Source: Chryseobacterium sp. 52 (GTDB lineage Bacteria > Bacteroidota > Bacteroidia > Flavobacteriales > Weeksellaceae). From it: DNA of 64,000 bases. A program made the translations under genes and the position numbers. The notes under the pieces were generated by a model that saw only the letters and a program-made list of their open reading frames with translations, was not told the origin of the DNA and searched no databases. This document shows, piece after piece, positions 17,259 to 25,789 of the stretch; position 1 is the stretch's first letter, and every line of letters starts with the position of its first letter. The stretch spans positions 930,001-994,000 of the forward strand of contig NZ_PEEX01000001.1 of the NCBI RefSeq assembly GCF_002754245.1, in the 5' to 3' direction.

Positions 17259-17266
17259 CAAAAATA
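17259..17266 (-). promoter_or_regulatory. -7 promoter box of uvrB
   Basis: TATTTTTG on the minus strand, 18 bases before the ATG. No -33 TTG is evident. I see no SOS-type operator. Confidence 0.4.
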
Positions 17267-17351
17267 CGAAAGAAATTTTTAGCCTTCATAAAGTATTTGA
17301 AGATGAATGTTTTGATAGTAAATTTTTCACCTTTTTGGAATGTATACAAAA

Positions 17352-17382
17352 TAAAAAGAGCGCTGAAATAGTAGCGCTCTTA
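17352..17382 (-). terminator. terminator of the blaI-blaR1-like operon
   Basis: Perfect nine-base stem AAGAGCGCT/AGCGCTCTT with an eight-base loop, followed on the minus strand by a T-rich tract. It separates the operon from uvrB. Confidence 0.85.
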
Positions 17383-17392
17383 TGAATTGATC

Positions 17393-19159
17393 TTACTGAA
17401 AAGTCATGGTTGCCGGCAGTTTGTAGATGGAGGCTACTGCCTTTCCGTCTTTAGTGGCGGGCTTCCATACCGTTTCATTGTTGATGAGCTCGGCGGTTTT
17501 TATAATTTCGTTGGTAAATACCTCATTATTTCCTGACCCTGTTACTTTTGTTCCTTTTCCATTTTCGTCAATGTGGATGTAAACCGTTGAACTGAGTGTT
17601 CCATTTTTAGAACTGAACAGGCTTGTGTCTACTGTCATACCTATTTTTTTTCTTAAAGCGGCTTTTCCGCCCGGGTATTCTGCTTCAGTAGTATTTTGAT
17701 TGGTGTTTATATTTGTGTTTTTACCTTCATTGTTATCTGTCTGTGTTGTTTCTTTAAGAGGAATAGCATCTGTAATCTCTTTGATACTTTCCTTTTTGAT
17801 TCCCATGGCCGTATGAGGTTTTTCTTCCTTCTTTTTCTCGAAATAATCATGAGTCATTAAACTCACCTGATAAGGCTGAGGATTTTTTGCTGTTCTTGCG
17901 TTCTTACTAACACCACTGATGATAATACTGGCAAAGTCGGATGTTTTGTACCTGTTCAGGCTGCTGTTATCTACCTTTTTAGAGTCAATCCACACAGCAT
18001 AATTGCTTTTATCCAGGAATGATTTCAGTTCATTTTCAGTAGGAACTTTTTTTATTAAGTCAGGAGTATTGAAGAAGATGATTTTCTGCTCATTCTTTTG
18101 TGTATCAGTCAGGTATGGATAAAGCTCTTCCAGTTTTTTCTTGTCATCATCAGAAACTTTTTTAGAGAATTCTGCATATTTTCCCTGGTTTAGGAGGTCG
18201 GAATATTTGCTCAGAATATCTTTAAAATCCTGGTATGGATCCTGTGTTGACAAGCTGCTAGTCACATTACTGCTGATTTTTTGAACATCTTCGGCAGGTG
18301 TTGGGCTATTGGCGTATGTTCTTTCTGTAAATAAAGCGGCTGCCACAATAATAACCGTGATACCGGCTGTTTTTTTCAATAGAATGAATTTTGATTTTTT
18401 GGCGGTCATCATAATAAATCGTTTTTTGGTGTTGTTAAAATTAAAGGTGTGGGTAAAGGGAATATTCTGGATATTTATGATTTCTTCAAGGATTAAATTC
18501 TGATATTCTTTAACATTGTATCTGCTGTTCAGAACAGCTTCATCTGCAAGAAATTCATGGTTGGTAATGATCGCTTTCTTGTAAAATAAAAGAACCGGAT
18601 TGAACCATGTGAAGATCTTTAAAACATCCATGAAGATAAGGTCAATGCTGTGTTTCTGTTCAAGATGACTTTTCTCGTGCAGGAAAATCCTCGGATCAAT
18701 GACGTTATTTTTTATATAATCTTCACCTAAATAAATGGTATTCCAAAAGCTGAATGGCGAAAGATTTTCTTTTGTTACTACAAGAATCTGGTTCTGGTAA
18801 ATACGTTTTTCTCCCTGCATTTTTTTTACGGCTCTGATAGATAAAATACTTCTTATCAGAAAGAAAAAAGTAATGACTCCATAGATGATCCATACAATAA
18901 TGATCCAGTTGAAACTGTCCTGTACCGGTTGTGCCAAAATGATTTGCTGTGCCGTATCTTCAAAGATCAGCTGTGGTTTATTTTCCGGTTTTGGCTGCTG
19001 TACCGTAATCGAAATAAATGGGATCACATAGGAAAGCACCAAAGAAAACAGTAAATAAAACCTGTTGAACCGGTACATTTTCTCCTTTTCCAAAAACAAA
19101 TAATACACAGTAATGCATACTGATGAACACAGAATTATTTTTAGAATAATAGTTAACAT
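17393..19159 (-). CDS. M56-family (BlaR1-like) membrane metallopeptidase with C-terminal TonB-like domain
   Basis: A 588-residue inner-membrane protein. N-terminal membrane segments (residues 1-22, 35-53, 84-104) precede the zinc site HEKSH (161-165) and the downstream NHEFLADEAV glutamate motif, both typical of M56/BlaR1. A further membrane segment follows near residue 260. The sensor part is not a penicillin-binding domain as in staphylococcal BlaR1; instead the C-terminus (PGGKAALRKKIG ... VYIHIDENGKGTKVTGSG ... WKPATKDGK) resembles a TonB C-terminal domain. It probably cleaves or inactivates the BlaI-type repressor encoded 3 bases upstream. The signal sensed is unknown. Confidence 0.88.
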   Translation of the reverse strand: MLTIILKIILCSSVCITVYYLFLEKEKMYRFNRFYLLFSLVLSYVIPFISITVQQPKPENKPQLIFEDTAQQIILAQPVQDSFNWIIIVWIIYGVITFFFLIRSILSIRAVKKMQGEKRIYQNQILVVTKENLSPFSFWNTIYLGEDYIKNNVIDPRIFLHEKSHLEQKHSIDLIFMDVLKIFTWFNPVLLFYKKAIITNHEFLADEAVLNSRYNVKEYQNLILEEIINIQNIPFTHTFNFNNTKKRFIMMTAKKSKFILLKKTAGITVIIVAAALFTERTYANSPTPAEDVQKISSNVTSSLSTQDPYQDFKDILSKYSDLLNQGKYAEFSKKVSDDDKKKLEELYPYLTDTQKNEQKIIFFNTPDLIKKVPTENELKSFLDKSNYAVWIDSKKVDNSSLNRYKTSDFASIIISGVSKNARTAKNPQPYQVSLMTHDYFEKKKEEKPHTAMGIKKESIKEITDAIPLKETTQTDNNEGKNTNINTNQNTTEAEYPGGKAALRKKIGMTVDTSLFSSKNGTLSSTVYIHIDENGKGTKVTGSGNNEVFTNEIIKTAELINNETVWKPATKDGKAVASIYKLPATMTFQ

Positions 19160-19162
19160 TTC

Positions 19163-19534
19163 CTATTCTTTTATCTGTTGATCTATTATGTCACGGAGTT
19201 CTTTCAACTGCTTTTGGCTGAATTTTGTATTTGATGTAAAAAAAGAAGCGAACTGAGTCACCGAACTGTTGAAAAAACGGTCAATCATAGAGGTCATTTC
19301 CTCGTTGAAATATTCCCCTTTCTCTACTTTTGGATAGTATTCACGGGAATTTCCATATAATGTGTAACCTACAAGGTCCTTATTCTGCATTCTTTTCAGC
19401 AGAGTAGCAATGGTTGTTGCTGCAGGTTTGGGTTCCGGATAAGATTCAAGAATTTCTTTCATGAAAATCTTCTTCTTTTCCCAAAGGATTTCCATCAGTT
19501 TTTTTTCTGAATCCGTTAATTTTATTTCTTTCAT
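19163..19534 (-). CDS. BlaI/MecI/CopY family transcriptional repressor
   Basis: A 123-residue winged-helix repressor: KLTDSEKKLMEILWEKKK at the start, PAATTIATLLKRMQNKDLVGYTLYG as the recognition helix and wing, and a C-terminal dimerisation half. It is the first gene of an operon with the M56 peptidase. A perfect palindromic operator of the TACA-N2-TGTA type overlaps its own promoter, so it almost certainly represses its own operon. A second half-site lies 20 bases nearer the gene. Confidence 0.92.
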   Translation of the reverse strand: MKEIKLTDSEKKLMEILWEKKKIFMKEILESYPEPKPAATTIATLLKRMQNKDLVGYTLYGNSREYYPKVEKGEYFNEEMTSMIDRFFNSSVTQFASFFTSNTKFSQKQLKELRDIIDQQIKE

Positions 19535-19553
19535 TCTACAAGATTGTAATTTG

Positions 19554-19588
19554 TTCTACAAATGTAGAATAAAAATTAATACCTGCAA
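19554..19588 (-). promoter_or_regulatory. blaI promoter with overlapping palindromic operator
   Basis: The promoter reads TTG (19586-19588), 19 bases, then TACATTTG (19559-19566), ending 24 bases before the repressor ATG. The perfect palindrome TTCTACA-AA-TGTAGAA (19554-19569) covers the whole -7 element and matches the TACA...TGTA core bound by BlaI/MecI proteins. The half-site TTCTACAA recurs at 19534-19541, exactly 20 bases away, together with a weaker TACA-AGAT-TGTA palindrome. Confidence 0.7.
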
Positions 19589-19639
19589 ATTTTTATGGCA
19601 TTATTTTTCCATTCCTTTTGTACCGCTTAACATAACGCT

Positions 19640-20857
19640 ATGAAATTCAATTATCTTTATATCCCGGCACTCAGCCTTTTTTTGCTTTTGTCCTCGTGTA
19701 ATAAAAACAATGCCAATGCCCAGCAGATAGGGAGCGACGGCAGTGTAGAGACTGAAACGCCAAATTCCGACTACAAGCCGGCATTCAAAGGACAAACCAG
19801 AATTAAGGCTGTAAAAACCTCAGTTGCTTATAAGGTGGAAATCCTGAATAAAGACCTTGGGAAGCCCTGGGGAATTATTAATCTTCCGGATGGTAAGTTT
19901 CTGATTACAGATAAAAAAGGCTATATGAACGTCGTTTCGGCAGACGGAAAACGGGTTTCTAAAATTGAAGGCTTTCCAAAAGTAGACCCGAAAGGACAGG
20001 GTGGAATGCTGGATGTGGCCCTGGACCCGGATTTTAAAACCAATGCGATCATTTATTTCAGTTTTTCAGAACCTTTTGGAGAAGGAAATTTAACTTCTGT
20101 AGCAAAAGGAAAACTTTCAGCGGATCTGAAAAATATTTCTGAGGTTAAAGTGATCTTCCGCGCAGAGCCTTCTTATGACGGTGACAAGCACTACGGCAGC
20201 AGACTGGTGTTTGATAAAGACGGAAATTTATTTGTCAGTACAGGGGAGAGATCAGACAAAGAAACAAGAGCCTATGCTCAGAAAACCGATAATTATTTAG
20301 GAAAAATAATTAAAATAACCAAAGAAGGGAAGCCCGCACCAGGAAATCCATTCATTGGGAAGCAGGGGTATAAGCCCGAAATTTATGCATACGGGGTAAG
20401 AAACCCGCAAGGAATGGCTATTGATCCAAACGGAGCGCTCTGGGATGTTGAAATGGGCCCAAGAGGCGGCGATGAGATCAACCTGATACAGCCCGGTAAA
20501 AATTATGGCTGGGGAGATGTGACATATGGAATAGAATATTACGGAACGAAAGTAGGAAATGGGATTACCCAAAAAGAAGGAACGGAACAGCCTGTCTACT
20601 ATTGGGATCCTGTGATCTCTCCAAGTGGGGTAACATTTTATACAGGAAATATAGAAGAATGGAAAGGGAACCTTATTATCGGCTGTCTCAGCGGAGAGCA
20701 TATCAACAGGATTGTGATGAAAGATAATAAAGTAGTGGGCGAAGAACGTCTGCTTGTTGATCAAAAGGAACGTTTCAGGGATGTCCTGGACGGAATGGAT
20801 GGTAATCTGTATGCCGTAACCGATAGCGGAAAACTATATAAAATTTCAAAAAAATAA
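19640..20857 (+). CDS. PQQ-dependent aldose sugar dehydrogenase-like lipoprotein
   Basis: A 405-residue secreted lipoprotein (signal ending LLLSSC at about residue 20). Six-bladed propeller of the soluble glucose dehydrogenase/YliI family: LGKPWGIINLPDGKFLITDK, GGMLDVALDPDFKTN, GDKHYGSRLVFDKDGNLFVS with the expected catalytic histidine, and YGVRNPQGMAIDPNGALWDVEMGPRGGDEINLI. It should oxidise aldose sugars if PQQ is available; no PQQ synthesis genes are in this window. It converges on the TonB receptor gene through a shared terminator. Confidence 0.9.
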   Translation: MKFNYLYIPALSLFLLLSSCNKNNANAQQIGSDGSVETETPNSDYKPAFKGQTRIKAVKTSVAYKVEILNKDLGKPWGIINLPDGKFLITDKKGYMNVVSADGKRVSKIEGFPKVDPKGQGGMLDVALDPDFKTNAIIYFSFSEPFGEGNLTSVAKGKLSADLKNISEVKVIFRAEPSYDGDKHYGSRLVFDKDGNLFVSTGERSDKETRAYAQKTDNYLGKIIKITKEGKPAPGNPFIGKQGYKPEIYAYGVRNPQGMAIDPNGALWDVEMGPRGGDEINLIQPGKNYGWGDVTYGIEYYGTKVGNGITQKEGTEQPVYYWDPVISPSGVTFYTGNIEEWKGNLIIGCLSGEHINRIVMKDNKVVGEERLLVDQKERFRDVLDGMDGNLYAVTDSGKLYKISKK

Positions 20858-20862
20858 TATTT

Positions 20863-20897
20863 AAAAAGCCTCTCATCAATTGATAAGAGGCTTTTTA
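20863..20897. terminator. bidirectional terminator
   Basis: AAAAAGCCTCT...AGAGGCTTTTT stem, whose centre ATCAATTGAT is itself palindromic, between the convergent sugar dehydrogenase and TonB receptor genes. Confidence 0.9.
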
Positions 20898-20912
20898 ATG
20901 ATAAGTGAGCTT

Positions 20913-23348
20913 TTAAAACTTAAAATTAAGTCTTGCAAACGCCTGTCTTCCTGCAAAACCCATCTGTACAGGGTCGAAAATCCCTCCGGATTCTGTATTG
21001 CCGTCTACATGCGCGGTCTGTAGCGTAGGATAGCGGTTGAATACATTCTTACTTCCGATGGTAAGGTTGAAGCTTTTAGTAAACTCATAACCGAAAGAAA
21101 TATCGGTTGTTACCTTTGCGCCATATAGCTGGTAGTCATCTGCACCGCTGTAGCCAATCAGTTTTACTTTGTCAAATCTTACCAGCTGAAGATTCGCATT
21201 GAACTTACTGATCTTATAGTTTAAATTAAGGTTGATCTTTGTTTTTGGAGCCGAAGCCAGGATAAAAGCCCTTTCTCTGGCGCTCATATATATGTCTTCT
21301 TTACCTTTCAGTTTTTCTGAAGCATTTACTTTGGTGATCTCCATTTCGTTGTAATTTCCTGCTAAAGTGGCAGAAAGTTTTCCGGAACCAATGTTTTCAG
21401 TGTAGCTTAAGATAATGTCAACTCCTTTTGTTCTGGTGTCTATAGCATTGGAAAAGAACTGTGCCTGGTCAATGTATGGGTATTCATCTTTAACTTCTTG
21501 TGGTAGATCGGGCCGTGGGAAATTCCCGGTCAGTACGATTCTGTCTTTTACCTTGATATAATAACCATCTATTGTCGCTGTAAATTTCCCTGTATTAAAA
21601 GTGAATCCGGCACTACCGTTTAATGAGGTTTCCTGTTTTAGCTGGGAAATTCCTGATTTTTGTGCAATATCACTGTCATTAGAAGCGAGCTGTATGGTAA
21701 CCAGATTTCCTCCCTGGAAATTCGTAAACTGAAGGCTGTAGTACTTTTGAGCAAGAGAAGGTGCTCTGAATCCTGTAGAAACTGATCCTCTGAATGCAAA
21801 TTGAGGCGTGATGGCATACCGTGTGGCAAACTTGCCATTTAAAGTACTTCCAAAATCATTATAGTTCTCAAATCTTCCGGCTACACTGATCATCCAGTCT
21901 TTGGTGATATCCAGTTCGGTGTCTACATAGGCTGCAAAATTGTTTCTGTTTTTGTTGACTTTCTGTGAATATCCGGGAAAGCCCTGTGAGCCTCCCGGTC
22001 TTGAATCTCCTGAAAGAGGGTTGGTAACAAGTAAATTAGCAGGAGTACTGGCGGTTACAATGTTTCCATTGATGTCATACATTGCATAAGACGCTTCTTC
22101 TCCTTTGATGATTTCAAACTGCTCATACCTGAATTCGGATCCGAAGGCAATATTTAAACCCTGTAATACCTTAAACTGTTTGGACGCATTAAAACCGGTT
22201 GTATTCTGTAAAAGAGAGTGTCCTCCGGCATTGAAGCTGGTCGGTGATCTTACTCCTAATGTAGCATTAACAGTATTGTTTATCTCATACGTAAATCTAT
22301 TGCTCCCGAATGCATTGTAAAAATCTACATCCCAGTCAGCCACTTTAAACTTCAATCCGTTGTCAAAAGTGAAATCTGTGATGCTGGTATCTTCTATAGG
22401 ATTGAAACCAGTAGGGTATATTTCAGGAATATTTCCATCTGCATCAGCTGATCTCGTCCATGCATAAGCGTTGGTTTTGCGTTGAGAAAAGCCTTGACGT
22501 GAATAAAATTTTAAGCCATCAGTTAATGGCAGTTCTATATTTCCGAAGAAATAAATATTCTGAGACTTTGCATCGCCGAATTTCTCTCTTGGAGACGAAT
22601 AACCTTTGTCCGGATTGGCATTTCTTATGGTCCGTTCTTTATTGATGAATTCAACAGTGAAATTTCCGAAACCTCCATTATTCCCGATTTTGGTTCCTAA
22701 GTTTCCACTGAAATCGAAAGTTGTTCCGTCTATTTTACGTTCTGATACTACGTCTTTATCTCCCGGACTTTTAAAAAGATTCATCCCGTAAAAAGCATTA
22801 CCCTCGAAACCCTGGTTACGATCATTAAGAATCACGTTAATAACCCCGGCAATGGCATCAGAACCGTATTGAGCCGAAGCTCCGTCCCGGAGAACTTCAA
22901 TTCTTTTGATCGCTCCGATTGGGATGGTATTCATGTCTGATCCCGTATTTCCTCTTCCTTTGGTCCCGAAAAGATTGATCAGTGAAGATTGATGGTATCT
23001 TTTTCCGTTCAGTAAAAGAAGCGTCTGATCTGGCCCAAGACCACGAAGTGTTGCCGGATCTACAGCATCAGCTCCATCGGATCCAGACTGTTTGTTGGAG
23101 TTAAAAGAAGGGGCTGCAAACTGCAAAAGCTGATTCACTTCGATCTGTCCCGTCGATTGACTGACTTGCTTAATGTCTATAACATCGACAGGGACTGGTG
23201 TATTGGTAACCGTTCTTTTTTTATTCCGGCTTCCGGTAATAGATACTTCATCTATTTTTGATTCTTTGGAGATTGTATCATTTATATTTTGTGAATAAAA
23301 CATTGATACAGACCCCAGAAAAAGAATACTTGTGTATTTTAATCTCAT
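20913..23348 (-). CDS. TonB-dependent outer-membrane receptor
   Basis: An 811-residue receptor with a signal peptide (ending near residue 19), a plug domain beginning NTPVPVDVIDIKQV and containing LRGLGPDQTLLLLNGKR and IKRIEVLRDGASAQYGSDAIAGVINVIL, then a 22-strand barrel ending in aromatic-rich FARLNFKF. No N-terminal carboxypeptidase-like domain and no SusD partner next to it, so it is not a typical polysaccharide locus. The ligand is not evident. The gene is monocistronic with its own -7 box. Confidence 0.95.
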   Translation of the reverse strand: MRLKYTSILFLGSVSMFYSQNINDTISKESKIDEVSITGSRNKKRTVTNTPVPVDVIDIKQVSQSTGQIEVNQLLQFAAPSFNSNKQSGSDGADAVDPATLRGLGPDQTLLLLNGKRYHQSSLINLFGTKGRGNTGSDMNTIPIGAIKRIEVLRDGASAQYGSDAIAGVINVILNDRNQGFEGNAFYGMNLFKSPGDKDVVSERKIDGTTFDFSGNLGTKIGNNGGFGNFTVEFINKERTIRNANPDKGYSSPREKFGDAKSQNIYFFGNIELPLTDGLKFYSRQGFSQRKTNAYAWTRSADADGNIPEIYPTGFNPIEDTSITDFTFDNGLKFKVADWDVDFYNAFGSNRFTYEINNTVNATLGVRSPTSFNAGGHSLLQNTTGFNASKQFKVLQGLNIAFGSEFRYEQFEIIKGEEASYAMYDINGNIVTASTPANLLVTNPLSGDSRPGGSQGFPGYSQKVNKNRNNFAAYVDTELDITKDWMISVAGRFENYNDFGSTLNGKFATRYAITPQFAFRGSVSTGFRAPSLAQKYYSLQFTNFQGGNLVTIQLASNDSDIAQKSGISQLKQETSLNGSAGFTFNTGKFTATIDGYYIKVKDRIVLTGNFPRPDLPQEVKDEYPYIDQAQFFSNAIDTRTKGVDIILSYTENIGSGKLSATLAGNYNEMEITKVNASEKLKGKEDIYMSARERAFILASAPKTKINLNLNYKISKFNANLQLVRFDKVKLIGYSGADDYQLYGAKVTTDISFGYEFTKSFNLTIGSKNVFNRYPTLQTAHVDGNTESGGIFDPVQMGFAGRQAFARLNFKF

Positions 23349-23375
23349 ATTTCATACTTGATTTGGTGATTGTTT

Positions 23376-23383
23376 CAAAAATA
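23376..23383 (-). promoter_or_regulatory. -7 promoter box of the TonB receptor gene
   Basis: TATTTTTG on the minus strand, 27 bases before the ATG. A TTG stands only 14 bases upstream, short for the usual -33 spacing. Confidence 0.35.
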
Positions 23384-23510
23384 TTGAATTTTATTCTCAA
23401 ATCAGCATGAAATCACGTTATTGTGTATGAATTACTTAAATGAAGTTTATTTTTTATTAAGTTTAGAAAATTATTAACTGTTTTAATGAAATGAAAGAAA
23501 ATTATTAACC

Positions 23511-24665
23511 TTAAAAACTTTTAATAATACGATCAAGGCCTTCTTCCAGAATTTCCTGCGAAGTAGAGAAACAAATCCTGATATGTCCTTCCGCTCCTTT
23601 TCCAAACCATCTTTCAGAACCGGGAACCACAGCTACTTTTCCATGCTGTAAGACATGGCGGGTGAATTCTTCACTGTTCATATTATTTTTGATCTTCGGG
23701 AAGAGCACGAAAGTGGCTTCCGGTAGATTAGGGGCCAGAATTTGAGAGTTACTAAGGGTTTTGTAGGCTAAATTCCTATTATTCTGCAAATGATTCAGAA
23801 ATTCTTTGAACCACGGCTTTGCCTTTTCAATGGCAACACTTGCTGCAATTTGTGACAAAGTGGAAACTCCTTCAATGGTTGAATTAAAGTTTGATTTTTC
23901 AGTGAAATCGTCCAGAACTTCCTGATCATTGCATAAAACAGCTCCGATTCTCAACCCTGCAATTCCAAAAGTTTTTGAAAAACCATACACGGTAAAGCTT
24001 TTCTTTTTTGCCGCATCAGAGACAGAGGAGTACGTGTTGAATTCTTTATTGTCGTAGATAATATCGCTCCAGATTTCGTCGCTCATCACCCATAAATCAT
24101 GAGCTGCCGCAATCTCGGAAACCTTTATTAAAACCTCTTTGGAATACACTTTACCAAGCGGATTATGAGGATTACAGATACTGATCAGTTTTGTTTTTGG
24201 ATTAATAAGCGAAACCAATTTTTCAAAATCGATATTTCCATTGATATCAACAGGACAAAGTCTTACCACTCCGCCCACTGCATCTACAGATTTTTTAAAC
24301 AGAAAATCAACAGGATCTAAAATAATGGCTTCATCTTCAGGTTTTAAAACATATTTCGCAATCAGGAACATTCCCTGGGCTGCACTGTTGACAGCAAGTA
24401 CATTATCCGGAGTGAAATTTCCGTTTTTTTCGGTATTAAAATGCTCAGCTACACTTTTTTTGAATTCCGGAATTCCTGAAAACGGGCCATAGCTTAAATA
24501 TCCGTCTTTTATGTATTCAATGATTCCCTGCTCTATTTCTGAAGACATTCTGAAATCCGGGTCAGCCGCGGTTAAAGGGATAATTCCTTCTTCTAAAGTT
24601 GCCCATCTGCCATTATAGGCTTTTCTTTTAAGGGCTTCGAAATTAATATCTTTATTTGTAAACAT
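23511..24665 (-). CDS. MalY/PatB-type PLP aminotransferase or C-S lyase
   Basis: A 384-residue fold-type I PLP enzyme. The pattern LTAADPDFRMSSEI, SYGPFSGIPEFK, ISICNPHNPLGKVY and the PLP lysine K231 in YGFSKTFGIAGLRIG identifies the MalY/PatB group, whose members are cystathionine beta-lyases or related C-S lyases. It follows the monooxygenase gene after two bases, so it is the last gene of a three-gene operon. Substrate not determinable; a sulfur-amino-acid role would fit the DsbA-type partner but is inference. Confidence 0.88.
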   Translation of the reverse strand: MFTNKDINFEALKRKAYNGRWATLEEGIIPLTAADPDFRMSSEIEQGIIEYIKDGYLSYGPFSGIPEFKKSVAEHFNTEKNGNFTPDNVLAVNSAAQGMFLIAKYVLKPEDEAIILDPVDFLFKKSVDAVGGVVRLCPVDINGNIDFEKLVSLINPKTKLISICNPHNPLGKVYSKEVLIKVSEIAAAHDLWVMSDEIWSDIIYDNKEFNTYSSVSDAAKKKSFTVYGFSKTFGIAGLRIGAVLCNDQEVLDDFTEKSNFNSTIEGVSTLSQIAASVAIEKAKPWFKEFLNHLQNNRNLAYKTLSNSQILAPNLPEATFVLFPKIKNNMNSEEFTRHVLQHGKVAVVPGSERWFGKGAEGHIRICFSTSQEILEEGLDRIIKSF

Positions 24666-24667
24666 TG

Positions 24668-25753
24668 TTATTTATAAGAGATTGGTAAAGTGTTTTTCGG
24701 TTGTTCGTTCAGAGGAAGCAAAAACTGGTTGAGTAATGTTCTTCCGTTTTTAATATGAATTTCAATTTCAGGTTTTCTTTCTTCTTCATATTTTTTTAAC
24801 GTTTCCTGCAGATTTTCTCCTTCCATGAGAAGCTGAGTCAGTGTGTAGGAATCTTTAAGAGCAGAAGTAACTCCCTGGCTTGTAAAAGGAATCAGTGGAT
24901 GGGCTGCATCTCCCAGAAACACAACATTGTTATGGTAAAAAGGATTGAGTTTTTCCAGTTCATACACTCTCCAGATGTGTGCATTTTCATAGCTCGATCC
25001 ATTGATGATAGAAGAAACCAAAGGATTCCAGTCTCCAAAGTTATCCAGCATAAACTGTTTTATGCAGTCTGGTGTATAATCTTCGTTGATGAAGTATTTT
25101 GTAATATCAAACTGGCAGTACCACAATATTTTTGTAGGTGAAAGTTTTAAAATTCCAAAGGTTAAACCGCCGTTTTTATGGTGGAATTTTAAAAAATTAC
25201 TCTCAATCTGATTGGCAATTTCTTCATCTTCAATAATATTTACCACTTCATTTTCAAGAACAGCCTTGATGACTTCATCCTCGAAAATTTTTCTTCTTGT
25301 TCTGCTTCTGGAGCCATCTGAAGCTATGATGATGTCTGCGTCTATGGATGTCTTGTCATCAAGAGAAAGATTAGCTTTTCCGTTAGAAAAATCATCAACA
25401 GTAAGAGTTTTCTCGTAAGAAATATTCCCGGAAGGAACCCCTTTACTCAGAATTTCTATCAGTTCACTTCTTGAGATCACAAAAACATCGTCCAGATCTT
25501 TTTCGGAAAGAACCTCGCCGTTATGGCAATAGCAGATGTATTTTTTCAGAAAACTTCCTTTTTTATAAAGGCTTTCAATATCTATAATTTGCGAAAGATA
25601 TTCAATACCTTCTTTTGGAAGTATAAATCCATGTCCTTTAACATCATCTTCTGTTCTTCTTTCATAAATATGGTAGTCGAAATTATTTTTTTCCAAATAA
25701 TTGGCCATACTCAATCCGGAAACTCCTGCTCCTATGATTGCTACTTTACTCAT
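24668..25753 (-). CDS. FAD-dependent monooxygenase (class A)
   Basis: A 361-residue flavoprotein hydroxylase. FAD-binding GAGVSG motif at residues 8-13, IIASDGSRSRTRR as the DG motif, and GDAAHPLIPFTSQGVTSAL as the GD motif are all present. Such enzymes hydroxylate aromatic or other small molecules with NAD(P)H and oxygen. The gene lies between a DsbA-family gene (36 bases upstream) and a MalY-type enzyme (two bases downstream). No substrate can be inferred. Confidence 0.9.
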   Translation of the reverse strand: MSKVAIIGAGVSGLSMANYLEKNNFDYHIYERRTEDDVKGHGFILPKEGIEYLSQIIDIESLYKKGSFLKKYICYCHNGEVLSEKDLDDVFVISRSELIEILSKGVPSGNISYEKTLTVDDFSNGKANLSLDDKTSIDADIIIASDGSRSRTRRKIFEDEVIKAVLENEVVNIIEDEEIANQIESNFLKFHHKNGGLTFGILKLSPTKILWYCQFDITKYFINEDYTPDCIKQFMLDNFGDWNPLVSSIINGSSYENAHIWRVYELEKLNPFYHNNVVFLGDAAHPLIPFTSQGVTSALKDSYTLTQLLMEGENLQETLKKYEEERKPEIEIHIKNGRTLLNQFLLPLNEQPKNTLPISYK

Positions 25754-25789
25754 CCTTTTTAATAGTGTTGTTAGTTTTTTAAAGTATTG

